From: Bacteroidales bacterium UBA6248
GTDB lineage: Bacteria > Bacteroidota > Bacteroidia > Bacteroidales > Lentimicrobiaceae
Reading direction: 5' to 3'
DNA length: 54,558 nucleotides
Assembly (NCBI GenBank): GCA_002441345.1
Contig: DJVU01000093.1
Coordinates: 1 to 54,558 of the forward strand
The position numbers were made by a program, and so were the translations under genes. This document shows, piece by piece, positions 24,087 through 34,100 of this stretch; positions within the stretch are counted from its first letter, which is position 1; each line of letters starts with the position of its first letter. The notes under the pieces are model-generated. The model had not been told where the DNA came from. It did not search any database and saw nothing but the letters and a program-made list of their open reading frames with translations.

Positions 24087-24761
24087 TTACCCCTGTTCTT
24101 TTTCTCCCTTGCCGGGGAATGCCGGCTTTTTTTCTTCCTCAGCAACTTCTTCTTCGAGTTCTTCCCATCCGGTTATCATAGCCTTGAGGTTCGAAGTGAG
24201 TGTATGGCCGGTAGTGATAAGATAGAGATGTACCAGCACAAACGACAGCAGGATAAAAGCCCCGGCGGTATGAACGATGGCAATTACTTCCAGGTTGCCG
24301 ATGTTAATGATTTCTATGTTGTTGCCCTGGGGGTAGCGGTAGAACATATAAAGCAGTCCCGAAACTACCATCACAGGGATAAAAAGTATTTTGAGACCAA
24401 GGTAAACGAGTCTCTGCAGCGGATTAAGCTTGCTGATGACGGTTTTCTTTGTCGGATGCGGAGCATTCCGGAATATTCCGAACAGGTAGAATTCCGCCTG
24501 AGCTTTCAGGTTTTTGGTTGTGGGAATGTACTGTTTCCATTCACCGGTTGTAAAATGCCAGAAAATGGCAAATACAATCAGGATTATCAGTCCCCAGGCT
24601 GCCAGATTATGCACTTTCACGGCATTGGCAAAGCCCAGAAAAGTATACGAACTGTGGATTTCAAATCCTGTAAAAGCGAGTATAAAGATCAGCAGGGCCT
24701 GATTCCAGTGCCAGAATCGTTCGAAACCCTTGTAAACGTATGCTTTTTTATATTTTGTCAT
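24087..24761 (-). CDS. Membrane cytochrome b (b561/hydrogenase-type)
   Basis: This 224-residue protein has about four membrane helices and the family opening YKKAYVYKGFERFWHWNQ, where H18 is a probable haem ligand. Further His lie in helices (VKVHNLAAW, IFWHFTTGEW, IVHTAGAF, LVHLYLITTGH). It most resembles Ni/Fe-hydrogenase- and formate-dehydrogenase-type cytochrome b subunits that link periplasmic redox proteins to the quinone pool. It starts 12 bases after the octaheme cytochrome stop, so it is almost certainly its membrane electron partner. The C-terminus is highly acidic then basic and faces the cytoplasm. Confidence 0.9.
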   Translation of the reverse strand: MTKYKKAYVYKGFERFWHWNQALLIFILAFTGFEIHSSYTFLGFANAVKVHNLAAWGLIILIVFAIFWHFTTGEWKQYIPTTKNLKAQAEFYLFGIFRNAPHPTKKTVISKLNPLQRLVYLGLKILFIPVMVVSGLLYMFYRYPQGNNIEIINIGNLEVIAIVHTAGAFILLSFVLVHLYLITTGHTLTSNLKAMITGWEELEEEVAEEEKKPAFPGKGEKEQG

Positions 24762-24773
24762 GTTGCTTCCGGA

Positions 24774-26369
24774 TTAATGGTTTGCAGTTGTATTGCGTTT
24801 ACGGGCCGCATGGTAGCGAAGTGCAGCATGCGACGCCGCTCCCAGGAAGGAAAGCAGAAGCATAAGCTGTCCGGCAATATCAACGAATCTGTTTCTGTCG
24901 CGCCCCGGCATATAAAAATCGGTAAGGCCGGCAAGTCTTCCGTTAGTTCGGGTGTGGCATTCCCTGCAGGTAACTACTTCGGTTTTGGGAGAAACCATAT
25001 GGTTTACAGGAAGATACATCCTGGTGTCGATAAAATCGTAATGACCGCTGTAGGGCAGGTTTACGTATTTCATACCTTCTTCAAGCGATTTCTCCCAGTC
25101 CAGATCAACCCAGAGGGCGCCTTTGCCTGGTTCGCTGTCCCACAGCTTGGCCTGAATAAGCGTCAGATTATGAGTGTCATACGGCTGTTTTCCGCGGTGC
25201 ACTTTCACCGGAACAATTTTGGAATTGCGGTCGCTGTATTCGCCATTCATGGTGTTGAGACGGATAAATGTCAGGGTTGTGTCCACCTTGTCGGTAATAA
25301 GGTGATGGTCGGCAGTTCCGTTGAACCACAGGTATTCGGGCTTGACAAATTTCTCCCAAACAAAGTCACCCTTAATTGAAGTATATACGACGTTGCCATC
25401 CTTATCCAGCGTTTCATATCCTTTGCCGTCTTTTTTACGTGTGGCCGTCGACCAGTCCCAGTACATTTTGGTTGCATTTACCTTTGCATATACCGGAATA
25501 TGACAGGTTTGGCAGGCAACTTTGATGGAATGTTCGTTCAGGATGGACTCGGTATGCGGAACGGAGGTGTGGCAGTCTTCGCAATGAAGACGCTGGGTAT
25601 TGGTTGAAGAAACACCGTAATAACGGCCTTTCATTACATGGTTATCGGCAGTGTGGCAGTCGACGCACTCCATATTCATGCCGTCAACCCCCATGTGTAC
25701 GTCCACGTCGCGGCCGGCTGTCAGCAGCGCCAGCTCCAGGTCGCCGTGTTTTACGTTGTTTCCTCCGCCTCCTTCAAAGTGGCAGGTTCCGCAATTTTCG
25801 CTTTTTGGAAATCCAACACTGGCGGTAATGGCTTTAAAGTCAGGGCCATTGTGACCCATCACCGGATATCCCGACCCTCCACTTGCTTTTTTGTACGTGC
25901 CGGTGTTGTCATGGCAAACAAGGCAATCGATGTTGTAGGGATTTTTAAAGTCGAAGGTGGTATCGCTCCAGCCATAGCCTGCATGGCACTTCATGCAGCT
26001 GCCCTCGTTTGACTGAACCCCGGTGCAGAAATTGTTAATCAGGTTCTTTTTCCCCAGATAAGTAACCCCGCGTCCCGGGATAAATGCTTCGCGTTCCCAG
26101 TTGAAATGGGCGCTGTGCATCAGCTCTTCGCCGCGGCCGGTGTGGCACGAAAGACATGCAGCCGTAATTTCGTGGGGATTGGTGAAATCTTTCTGCAACA
26201 CTTCAAATTTGCTGTGATCCACAGCAGATTTATGCCTTTCGGGATGCTCTGCACGTACCCTGTCGAGCAGACTGTTGTCCGGCGCCGGTTGCCTGAGTAC
26301 TAAGGTAACAATCAGCAAAGGCGCAACAATAGCCAGAAAAAATGTGATCGGCTTGGTAAACTTGTTCAT
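24774..26369 (-). CDS. Octaheme c-type cytochrome, tetrathionate reductase family
   Basis: This 531-residue multihaem cytochrome has exactly eight CXXCH motifs: CLSCH, CMKCH, CLVCH, CGTCH, CVDCH, CEDCH, CQTCH and CRECH. It also has the family-typical GRGVTYLGKKNLINNFC segment. It has an N-terminal membrane/signal helix and a C-terminal hydrophobic helix (GQLMLLLSFLGAASHAAL), so it is probably anchored on the periplasmic side. Shewanella octaheme tetrathionate reductase reduces tetrathionate, nitrite and hydroxylamine in vitro. The physiological substrate here is unknown, but the neighbouring sulfur genes favour a sulfur oxyanion. It is the first gene of the cluster. Confidence 0.93.
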   Translation of the reverse strand: MNKFTKPITFFLAIVAPLLIVTLVLRQPAPDNSLLDRVRAEHPERHKSAVDHSKFEVLQKDFTNPHEITAACLSCHTGRGEELMHSAHFNWEREAFIPGRGVTYLGKKNLINNFCTGVQSNEGSCMKCHAGYGWSDTTFDFKNPYNIDCLVCHDNTGTYKKASGGSGYPVMGHNGPDFKAITASVGFPKSENCGTCHFEGGGGNNVKHGDLELALLTAGRDVDVHMGVDGMNMECVDCHTADNHVMKGRYYGVSSTNTQRLHCEDCHTSVPHTESILNEHSIKVACQTCHIPVYAKVNATKMYWDWSTATRKKDGKGYETLDKDGNVVYTSIKGDFVWEKFVKPEYLWFNGTADHHLITDKVDTTLTFIRLNTMNGEYSDRNSKIVPVKVHRGKQPYDTHNLTLIQAKLWDSEPGKGALWVDLDWEKSLEEGMKYVNLPYSGHYDFIDTRMYLPVNHMVSPKTEVVTCRECHTRTNGRLAGLTDFYMPGRDRNRFVDIAGQLMLLLSFLGAASHAALRYHAARKRNTTANH

Positions 26370-26424
26370 AACCGCTTAAGTTTGGTTTCCTCGGATTGAA
26401 TCTCTTTGGTTCTGTAATATATTG

Positions 26425-26441
26425 AGGAACAGTATGTTCCT
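26425..26441. promoter_or_regulatory. Perfect dyad upstream of the octaheme cytochrome gene
   Basis: AGGAACAGTATGTTCCT is a perfect inverted repeat with 7-bp arms and a 3-base centre. It lies 56 bases before the ATG at 26369 and about 30 bases downstream of the candidate -7 box at 26471-26478. It could be an operator or a small leader hairpin. Confidence 0.5.
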
Positions 26442-26470
26442 GACTTATATACGCTTTTCGTATTTCCGGA

Positions 26471-26478
26471 CAAATATA
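26471..26478 (-). promoter_or_regulatory. -7 promoter element of the sulfur/cytochrome cluster
   Basis: TATATTTG on the minus strand (26478-26471) matches TAnnTTTG and predicts a leader of about 95 bases. The rest of the gap to queA (26479-26721) shows no gene or repeat. Confidence 0.45.
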
Positions 26479-26721
26479 TGTCAATTCGTAAGTACCTGAC
26501 AGTGAAACTGTAATTTAGAGATGTTTCTAAATAAGGGTTTCAAAAGCTTTCTGAATTCAGATGCGGTACGTTTACCTCCTTAAATGTACAACTATTTTGA
26601 TTCCACCGGCTCAAATGCATGTAAAGTTGACCCTGTGATGCAATTTGCTAATTGTCACCGCACTGGTGTTTATTTGTAGTCTAAGGCGTGTGAAACGGCT
26701 TGCATTTCTGCAGGAGGCTGG

Positions 26722-27936
26722 CTATTCGCCGGCGGGTGCAGGGATAAAAAGGCAGCTGTCGCCATAGCTCAGGAAGCGGTAGCCCCGGTCAACGGCATGT
26801 TTGTAGGCTGACTTCCAGGTGTCGCCGATAAACGCTGCTACCAGCAGAAGTAGTGTGCTTTTGGGTTGATGGAAATTGGTAACCAATGCATTGCATAATC
26901 TGAAGCGATAACCGGGGACAATCATAATTCCGGTAAATCCGCTGATCGACTGCAGTCTTTCTCGTTTCAGGAAGTCGTAAATGGCCTGCAGTGCTTCTGC
27001 CGCGGGAATATTTACGTCGTTACGATACGGTTCCCACTGTGTAATGTGGAAGGTGTCTTCCGGTTCACGACCCGTTAGTATTTGCACTCCGAGCCAGTAC
27101 AGCGATTCAAGGGTGCGCATGGAGGTTGTTCCGACGGGTACGATGGGCTGAGGAAGGTGGTTGATGATATTGAGAAGCCTGTTTCTTTCGACGATAATTT
27201 CTTCTTCATGCATGGAATGTTCCCGTATGTCTTCGGATGTAACGGGCCTGAATGTACCGGCTCCCACATGAAGCGTAAGGTATTCGAATGCACAGCCGCG
27301 GGCACCCAGTTGTTTCATCACAGCCTGCGTGAAGTGAAGGCCGGCGGTGGGTGCGGCAACCGAACCGTTATGTTCTGCATAAATAGTCTGATATCTTACG
27401 GCATCTTCCTCTACCGGCTCTCTGTTCAGATATGGAGGCAGGGGTACGTTGCCGGCAAATTCCAGGACCTGCTCGAAAGGCATGGCCGGATTGTCCCAGT
27501 AAAATGTGATCTCGCGGGCACCCGCAACTTCAGCTCCTTTACCAGCCTTAAGGGTGACCGGACCCGAATCCGTTTGAACCTGCATTTCAAGAAGCCCGGA
27601 TTTCCATCGCCGGGCGTTGCCCGTGAGGCATTTCCACCGGGCTGTGCCACCCGTCTGCCCATATCCTCCCAGGGGCTGAAGACAGAATATTTCAATCCTG
27701 GAGCCGCTTTCTTTGCGGAATACAAGCCGCGCCTTTATCACTCTGGTATTGTTGAAAACCAGCATGCTGCCGGAAGGGATAAATTCAGGAAGACGGGGAA
27801 ATTCAGAATCGTGCACCGTATTGCCCTTCACCATAAGCAAACGGGTTGCATCCCGCTGCTCCAGAGGAAAGCGGGCAATCTGTCCGTCGGGAAGTTCATA
27901 CGAAAAATCCGAAATATGTATTAAATCTGATAACAT
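26722..27936 (-). CDS. queA: S-adenosylmethionine:tRNA ribosyltransferase-isomerase QueA
   Basis: This 404-residue enzyme converts preQ1 at tRNA position 34 to epoxyqueuosine. The ATG at 27936 gives the family start (SDFSYELPDGQIARFPLEQRDATRLL). The 33 in-frame codons upstream are in the promoter region. Core motifs are present: FNNTRVIKARL, WKCLTGNARRWK, PLPPYLNR, GSVAAPTAGLHFT and TNFHQPKSTLL. It is longer than the ~350-residue enteric form, as in the long Bacteroidota type. A -7 element lies upstream. Confidence 0.95.
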   Translation of the reverse strand: MLSDLIHISDFSYELPDGQIARFPLEQRDATRLLMVKGNTVHDSEFPRLPEFIPSGSMLVFNNTRVIKARLVFRKESGSRIEIFCLQPLGGYGQTGGTARWKCLTGNARRWKSGLLEMQVQTDSGPVTLKAGKGAEVAGAREITFYWDNPAMPFEQVLEFAGNVPLPPYLNREPVEEDAVRYQTIYAEHNGSVAAPTAGLHFTQAVMKQLGARGCAFEYLTLHVGAGTFRPVTSEDIREHSMHEEEIIVERNRLLNIINHLPQPIVPVGTTSMRTLESLYWLGVQILTGREPEDTFHITQWEPYRNDVNIPAAEALQAIYDFLKRERLQSISGFTGIMIVPGYRFRLCNALVTNFHQPKSTLLLLVAAFIGDTWKSAYKHAVDRGYRFLSYGDSCLFIPAPAGE

Positions 27937-27966
27937 GTGGCACGATACATGCGGGAAACCGGGCTG

Positions 27967-27974
27967 CAAAATTA
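27967..27974 (-). promoter_or_regulatory. -7 promoter element of queA
   Basis: TAATTTTG on the minus strand (27974-27967) matches TAnnTTTG, 30 bases before the ATG at 27936. Confidence 0.5.
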
Positions 27975-28127
27975 TAAAAAAATCTGGCCGTGGTGATTTT
28001 CGTTCCGGGGAATAAAAAATATTGAAAATCAGCATATAAAGTGAGTTAACCGGAAGATTGCCATATTGACAGGGGTTAATTAATTATTAATTATTGTTAA
28101 TAAAACTCAAAAACCGAAAAAGTTTTC

Positions 28128-28135
28128 TAGTTTTG
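28128..28135 (+). promoter_or_regulatory. -7 promoter element of the TetR/efflux operon
   Basis: TAGTTTTG matches TAnnTTTG, 20 bases before the TetR ATG. Just upstream (28076-28102) lies an A+T-rich stretch of repeated TTAAT/ATTAA steps that could hold the regulator's own operator, though no clean long dyad stands out. Confidence 0.5.
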
Positions 28136-28155
28136 CAGCTCCAAAATCTGAATGA

Positions 28156-28761
28156 ATGGACACAAGAGCCAGAATACTTGAGAAAGCGTCGGAAATGTTT
28201 TTGAGCATGGGAATTCGCAGTGTAACGATGGATGCTATAGCTTCGGAGCTTGGAATTTCGAAACGAACCATTTATGAGCTGTTTCACGACAAGGACGACC
28301 TTGTTGTTCAGGCACTTCGTCAGATGATCATAAACCATAACAATGAAATGCTTGGCATCATAACGGGATCCGATAATGTTATTGAAGCCATTGTGTTAAT
28401 TATGAGAATGGAATCTCAAAGGCGAATGCATTTTACAAAGGTTTTTTCTGAAGACATTAAAAAATATTACCCGGTGGTTTATACCTCCTTTTATTCATGC
28501 AAAGAGAGCCTGAAGGAGTTTTCAGCCTCATACAGGTTACTGGAGAAGGGCATTAAGGAAGGTATCTTCCGGAAAGGATTGCGGATTGATCTTGTTGACA
28601 ATTTTCTGCATGAGGTTATTAACCTGATGCACAACAGCGAGCGAATCCGGATGATGAATCCTCAGGGCCCTGAAGTGCTGGATAACATTTTCCTGCCATA
28701 TTTCAGAGGCTTATGCACGCAAAGAGGACTGGAACTTATGGATAAGTATTTTGAAAATTAA
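28156..28761 (+). CDS. TetR/AcrR-family transcriptional regulator
   Basis: This 201-residue protein has the TetR N-terminal helix-turn-helix at about 5-50 (ILEKASEMFLSMGIRSVTMDAIASEL, GISKRTIYELFHDKDDL); both segments are parts of one continuous domain. The C-terminal ligand domain is diverged. It is the first gene of the efflux operon, 20 bases before the TolC gene, so it is likely a local repressor that responds to a pump substrate. The inducer is unknown. Confidence 0.93.
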   Translation: MDTRARILEKASEMFLSMGIRSVTMDAIASELGISKRTIYELFHDKDDLVVQALRQMIINHNNEMLGIITGSDNVIEAIVLIMRMESQRRMHFTKVFSEDIKKYYPVVYTSFYSCKESLKEFSASYRLLEKGIKEGIFRKGLRIDLVDNFLHEVINLMHNSERIRMMNPQGPEVLDNIFLPYFRGLCTQRGLELMDKYFEN

Positions 28762-28781
28762 CCTATACATCTTCCACACTT

Positions 28782-30077
28782 ATGAAAATCCGATTACTGA
28801 TGCTGACATTCCTGATGATGACCGCGGGAATGCTGCATGCCCAGCAAAAGATTACCCTGGATCTGGCAGGAGCCAGAAAAACCGCGCTGGAATACAATAA
28901 AACCGTTGCTAATTCCGGTCTGGCAGTCGATAAAGCCAATCTGGCAGTCCGCGAAGCCATCGCCAACGGACTGCCCCAGCTTAATGCTGCCGTGGATTAT
29001 TCCAATGCGCTTGGGGCAAAAATCTCTATCCGTTTTAACGAGTCTATGCCTGCCTCCGAAATCGATATAAAACCACAAAGTAATTTTAACCTGAGTCTGA
29101 CCCAGCTCATTTTCAGCGGAAATTACATTGTTGGTGTACAAACTGCCAGGCTTTATCAGACAATGGCAGGGATGAGCCATGAGAAAACCAGCCTCGAAAT
29201 CGTTTCACAGGTTACCGATGCCTATCATCTCGTGCTTATCTCGGAAGAGCTGTTGAAACTGCTTACGCAAAACCTGGATAACCTGGGTAACCTTTACACC
29301 AAAACATCCGCTCTCGGAACTTTTGGCATCATCGAGCAAACCGATGTCGACCAGTTGCTTGTTCAGGTTAACACCCTGAAAAATGCCGTGAATTCCTCGC
29401 AGCGGCAACTCGAACTCGCAACGAATATGCTTCGCCTGATGCTGGGCGTTTCGGTCGATACCGAACTGGAGCTTACCGAATCACTCGACGACCTTGTGAA
29501 GATGTCTGAAGACAATCCGCCGGTTACGGAAAAGTTCCGTATTGAAAATCAGATCGACTTCCGGATGATTAGTCAGCAGGAAATGGTGTCGCGAAAAATG
29601 ATCGATATGCAGCGGGCAAATGCTCTGCCGACGATTTCAGGGTTTTATCAGTATACCTATAAGCTGCTGAAGCCTGATTTCGATATGACTCCCGCCAATA
29701 TAGTCGGACTGCAGATGAACATCCCGATATTTTCGAGCGGTGTGCGCAGTGCACAGGTAAAGCAGGCCAGAATAGATCTGGAAACTGCCCGCAACAATAA
29801 AAGTCTGCTCAGCGAGCAGATTCAGATTCAGGAGAAGCAGCTCAGGTACAATTACAACAGTGCCCTCGAGACATATCTGAACCAGAAAAGCAATGTGGAA
29901 GTGTCACGGCGCGTTTATTCAAGCCTTAAGGTTAAATATGAGCAGGGTGTAATATCCGGTCTCGACCTTATAACGGCTGACAACAATTATGTAAGAGCTG
30001 AAACGGATTATATCACTGCCATGCTTCAGCTTCTGCAATCTAAAGTTCAATTGGAAAAACTGTATGGAAAACTGTAA
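28782..30077 (+). CDS. TolC-family outer membrane efflux protein
   Basis: This 431-residue protein has a signal peptide ending GMLHAQ, followed by two TolC-type repeats of long alpha-helical barrel segments and beta strands (FNLSLTQLIFSGNYIVG in the first, VGLQMNIPIFSSGVRSAQ in the second). It forms the outer-membrane channel of the tripartite pump encoded by the next two genes. Confidence 0.93.
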   Translation: MKIRLLMLTFLMMTAGMLHAQQKITLDLAGARKTALEYNKTVANSGLAVDKANLAVREAIANGLPQLNAAVDYSNALGAKISIRFNESMPASEIDIKPQSNFNLSLTQLIFSGNYIVGVQTARLYQTMAGMSHEKTSLEIVSQVTDAYHLVLISEELLKLLTQNLDNLGNLYTKTSALGTFGIIEQTDVDQLLVQVNTLKNAVNSSQRQLELATNMLRLMLGVSVDTELELTESLDDLVKMSEDNPPVTEKFRIENQIDFRMISQQEMVSRKMIDMQRANALPTISGFYQYTYKLLKPDFDMTPANIVGLQMNIPIFSSGVRSAQVKQARIDLETARNNKSLLSEQIQIQEKQLRYNYNSALETYLNQKSNVEVSRRVYSSLKVKYEQGVISGLDLITADNNYVRAETDYITAMLQLLQSKVQLEKLYGKL

Positions 30078-30093
30078 TCTCAACGCAAGAACA

Positions 30094-31146
30094 ATGAATA
30101 AGATTTTTAAAACCAGTCTGTTAGTTTTAGCCTTTGCGGCCTTCGCCTGTTCATCCGGCACAAAGGGTGATAAAAGTTCAGCCAGCTCTGAAACAGAGAA
30201 AGTAGAAATGGTCAGGGTTTCCGAGCTTCAAATCCGGGAGGTTTCCCGTTCGGTTGAATATGCAACCACGCTTCAGGCTTTTGAGGAATTGCACATGGCT
30301 CCTGCTGCCCCCGGGCGTATAGAAACCATAAATGTTGAAGTTGGCAGCCGCGTCGGCAAAGGAGACCTTATTGTGCAAATGGACAGAACCCAGCTCCATC
30401 AGGCGGAGGTACAGTTGCGTACGCTTGAACTCGATTTCAAACGCTTTGATACCCTCAGGAAAGTTGGAAGCATTCCGCTTCAGCAGTACGAACAGCTGAA
30501 AACACAGCTTGAAGTTGCTCGCAGCAACGTGGCCTTTCTGCAGGAAAATACCAGGCTGAGGGCACCTTTCAGCGGTGTAATTTCAGGTAAATACTTTGAA
30601 GCCGGCGAAATGTATTCGGGTGCGCCTGTGGCTCCGGTGGGTAAAGCTGCCATCGTATCGCTGGTTCAGATCGACCGGCTAAAAACTCTGGTTCCGGTTT
30701 CAGAGAAGTATTTTCCTCTGATTCGCAAGGGTATGGAAGTAAATCTGGTGGTTGATATTTATCCCGGTGAAACATTCAGGGGCAAAGTTTTTAACATCTA
30801 TCCTACCATAGATCCCGCCAGCCGGACCTTTAACATAGAGGTTGCAACCGATAACCCGGGCGGAAAGCTCCGTCCCGGTATGTTCAGCCGCGTAACGCTC
30901 GAACTTGACCGCGAAGAGGCTATGCTGATTCCGGCAATTGCCGTGCTGAAAATGCAGGGTTCTAACGACCGATACCTGTTCATCGAACGGGATAATATAG
31001 CCAGACGCATCCCGGTTGTTATGGGCAAACGCTACAACGATATGGTGGAAGTTGAATCCCCGGATCTCAAAAAAGGCGATCTCGTAGTTGTCAGCGGACA
31101 GGCCCGTTTGCTCGATGGCATGAAGGTACAGATTGAGGGAAAGTAA
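30094..31146 (+). CDS. RND efflux periplasmic adaptor (membrane fusion protein, HlyD/AcrA type), lipoprotein
   Basis: This 350-residue protein starts at the ATG at 30094; an earlier in-frame ATG overlaps tolC. The lipobox is LAFAAFACSS. The order is barrel-sandwich (APGRIETINVEVGSRVGKGDLIV), helical hairpin (about 95-130), second lipoyl half (LRAPFSGVISGKYFEAGEM), then beta-barrel and membrane-proximal domains (AILKMQGS-like segment and VVVSGQARLLDGMKV). It bridges the TolC channel and the RND pump. Confidence 0.93.
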   Translation: MNKIFKTSLLVLAFAAFACSSGTKGDKSSASSETEKVEMVRVSELQIREVSRSVEYATTLQAFEELHMAPAAPGRIETINVEVGSRVGKGDLIVQMDRTQLHQAEVQLRTLELDFKRFDTLRKVGSIPLQQYEQLKTQLEVARSNVAFLQENTRLRAPFSGVISGKYFEAGEMYSGAPVAPVGKAAIVSLVQIDRLKTLVPVSEKYFPLIRKGMEVNLVVDIYPGETFRGKVFNIYPTIDPASRTFNIEVATDNPGGKLRPGMFSRVTLELDREEAMLIPAIAVLKMQGSNDRYLFIERDNIARRIPVVMGKRYNDMVEVESPDLKKGDLVVVSGQARLLDGMKVQIEGK

Positions 31147-31180
31147 TTTCCGGTGTTAAATCTTTAAATGATAATATGTT

Positions 31181-34100
31181 ATGAGTATATATAAAACTGC
31201 GGTAAACAAGCCCATTACCACCTTTATGATCTTCACGGCGGTGATTGTGATGGGGCTTTATTCGCTCAGCAGAATACCGATTGACCTTTACCCCGAAATA
31301 GATCCGCCCTTTCTTTCGGTGATGACCACATACGCCGGTGCCAATGCCGCGGATATAGAGACAAACATCACAAAGAAAATGGAAGATGCCCTTAATACGG
31401 TGGATAAAGTAAAAGAGGTGACTTCCATATCTTCCGACAACCTTTCAGTTATTACAATAGAGTTCAGCTGGGGTGCCAACCTTGATGAAGCCACCAATGA
31501 GGTGCGCGACGTGCTCGACCGCCTCTACGATCTTCTGCCCGATGGTGCCGACCGGCCGATTATCTTCAAATTCAATACCAATATGATGCCCATTGTTTTC
31601 TATGCAGTTACTGCAAAGGAAAGCTATCCGGGTCTCGAGAAACTGCTGGAAGAGAAGATAGTTAACCCCCTGAACCGAATCGACGGCGTAGGCTCGGTTT
31701 CAACTATGGGTGCCCCCAGGCGTATCGTTTACGTTGATGCTGACCCCAAACGCCTGGATGCCTATAACCTCACCATAGAGCAGATCGGTAACGTAATCGC
31801 TGCCGAAAACCTCAACATGCCCTCCGGTAATGTGAAGATGGGTGAAATGGATTATCAGCTGCGCATACAGGGCGAGTTCAGCGACAGCCGTCAGCTGAGT
31901 AACCTGGTTGTAAGCAATTTCAACGGTGTGCCCGTTTATCTGCGCGATGTGGCATCTGTAAAAGACTCGCTGAAAGACGTTTCTCTCGATGAGAAAATCA
32001 ACGGAGAAACCGGCCTCCGTATGTTTGTGATGAAACAATCGGGTGCCAATACGGTGAGAGTTGCCAGAGATATCCGCAAAAACCTGGAAGAGCTCAAAAA
32101 GACACTGCCCCCTGATGTGGAGATTAACCTGATAATGGATACTTCTGAGTTTATTGAAGGATCCATCCGCAACCTCTCCGAAACCCTGATGTGGGCATTT
32201 ATTTTTGTGGCGTTGGTCGTACTCGTTTTCCTCGGACGATGGAGAGCAACCTTTATCATTGTGCTTACCATCCCTATCTCGCTTATTGTCTCGTTCATCT
32301 ACCTTTTTATTACCGGCAACTCGGTGAATGTTATCTCGCTCACCTCCCTTTCCATCGCAATTGGTATGGTGGTCGACGATGCCATCGTAGTACTGGAGAA
32401 CATCACCCGGCACATCGAACGTGGCAGCAGCCCGCGCGAAGCAGCCATCTATGCCACAAATGAAGTATGGCTTTCTGTTATCATCACCACCCTTGTGGTT
32501 GTTGCGGTGTTCTTCCCGCTGACACTGGTGGGTGGTATGACGGGTGTAATGTTTAACCAGCTTGGATGGATTGTTACGATTACCATCGTTACTTCTACCC
32601 TGGCCGCCATCACCCTCACTCCGATGCTTTCGGCACGCCTTCTCAAAGTTCGGGAGAAAGCTTCCAGACCAAAGCGCATAAGCTTCGAACGTCTGCTGGA
32701 GCCTCTGTTTGCCCGGCTGGATAACTTCTACGAAGTCACCCTGCGATGGGCGCTTCGTCATAAAACATTTGTAATGCTCAGTGCTCTTGCAATCTTTGTC
32801 ATCTCTATCGTACTGACGCGATTTATCGGAACCGACTTCATGCCGCAGACCGATGAGTCAAGGATTTCCATAGCCATTGAATTACAAACCGGTACCCGTG
32901 TGGAAGAAACGATGAAAACCACACGCAGGGTAGAACAGATGATCAAAGAACGATACCCCGAAGTTTTGATTACAGCTTCTTCCTCAGGCTCGGACGATGA
33001 AGGCAGCATGTTTTCGCTCTTCAGCACCACCGGATCAAACATCATTAATATAATGATGCGACTGCAGGATGTGGAGAATCGCGACCGTACGGTGTGGGTA
33101 ATAGCCGACGATATGCGTCAGCAACTTGCCCAGTATCCCGAAATCGTGACAGCAGCTGTATCAACTTCAGGCGGTGGCATGGGTATGGGTGGTGAGAACC
33201 AGGTGGATATCGAAATTTATGGGTACGATTTCAATACTACAAATGCCCTGGCTCAGGAGATCAGAAATAAGGTGAGTTCGATGCCTACAGCCACAGAAGT
33301 AACCGTGAGCCGGAAAAACGATAAGCCCGAACTTCAGGTGGTTCTCGACAAGGAAAAACTTGCCCTGCACGGACTCAACAGCGCAACGGTTTCCGCTATG
33401 GTACGTAACCGCATTTATGGCATGACGGCATCGCAGTATAAAGAAGAAGGAGAGGAGTACGATATTCGTGTCAGGTTGTCGGAACAATACCGCAGCTCCA
33501 TTTCCGACCTTGAAGAACTCTCTATCGTTAATGCTATGGGTCAGCGTATCAAACTGAAAGAAATCGGAGTGATTACCGAATACTGGGGGCCTCCCGCTAT
33601 TCAGCACAAACGTAAGGAACGTATCGTAACGGTGTCGGTAAAACCCAACAACGTTGCACTTGGCGATCTGGCAAACCAGATTAAATCGGTGATTTCAGAA
33701 GTGAAAGTGCCTCAGGATGTGCTTATACAGGTAGGCGGTTCGTACGAAGATCAGCAGGAATCCTTCATGGACCTGGGCTTGCTCATGGTGCTGAGTCTGA
33801 TCCTGGTGTTCATCGTTATGGCTTCACAGTTCGAGTCGTTTACCATGCCATTTATTATTATGTTCTCCATTCCGTTTGCCTTTACCGGAGTAATTTTTGC
33901 ACTGCTTCTGACCAATACTACTCTCAGCCTGGTTGCCGCCCTTGGTGCTGTGCTGCTGATTGGTATAGTGGTGAAGAATGGTATTGTACTGGTTGATTTT
34001 ACCAACCTGATGCGTGACAGGGATATGCGGCTGTACGATGCCATTGTGGTCTCGGGAAGGTCACGTCTGCGTCCGGTACTGATGACCGCTTTAACAACCA

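Noticed and set aside
24204..25379. Plus-strand frame of 391 codons opposite the octaheme cytochrome and cytochrome b genes
   Set aside because: The minus-strand genes carry eight CXXCH motifs and family membrane motifs. The long antisense frame is a by-product of codon use.
31700..32761. Minus-strand frame of 353 codons inside the RND pump gene
   Set aside because: It is antisense to an intact 1040-residue transporter. Its product is rich in Asn, His, Gly and charged residues and matches nothing.
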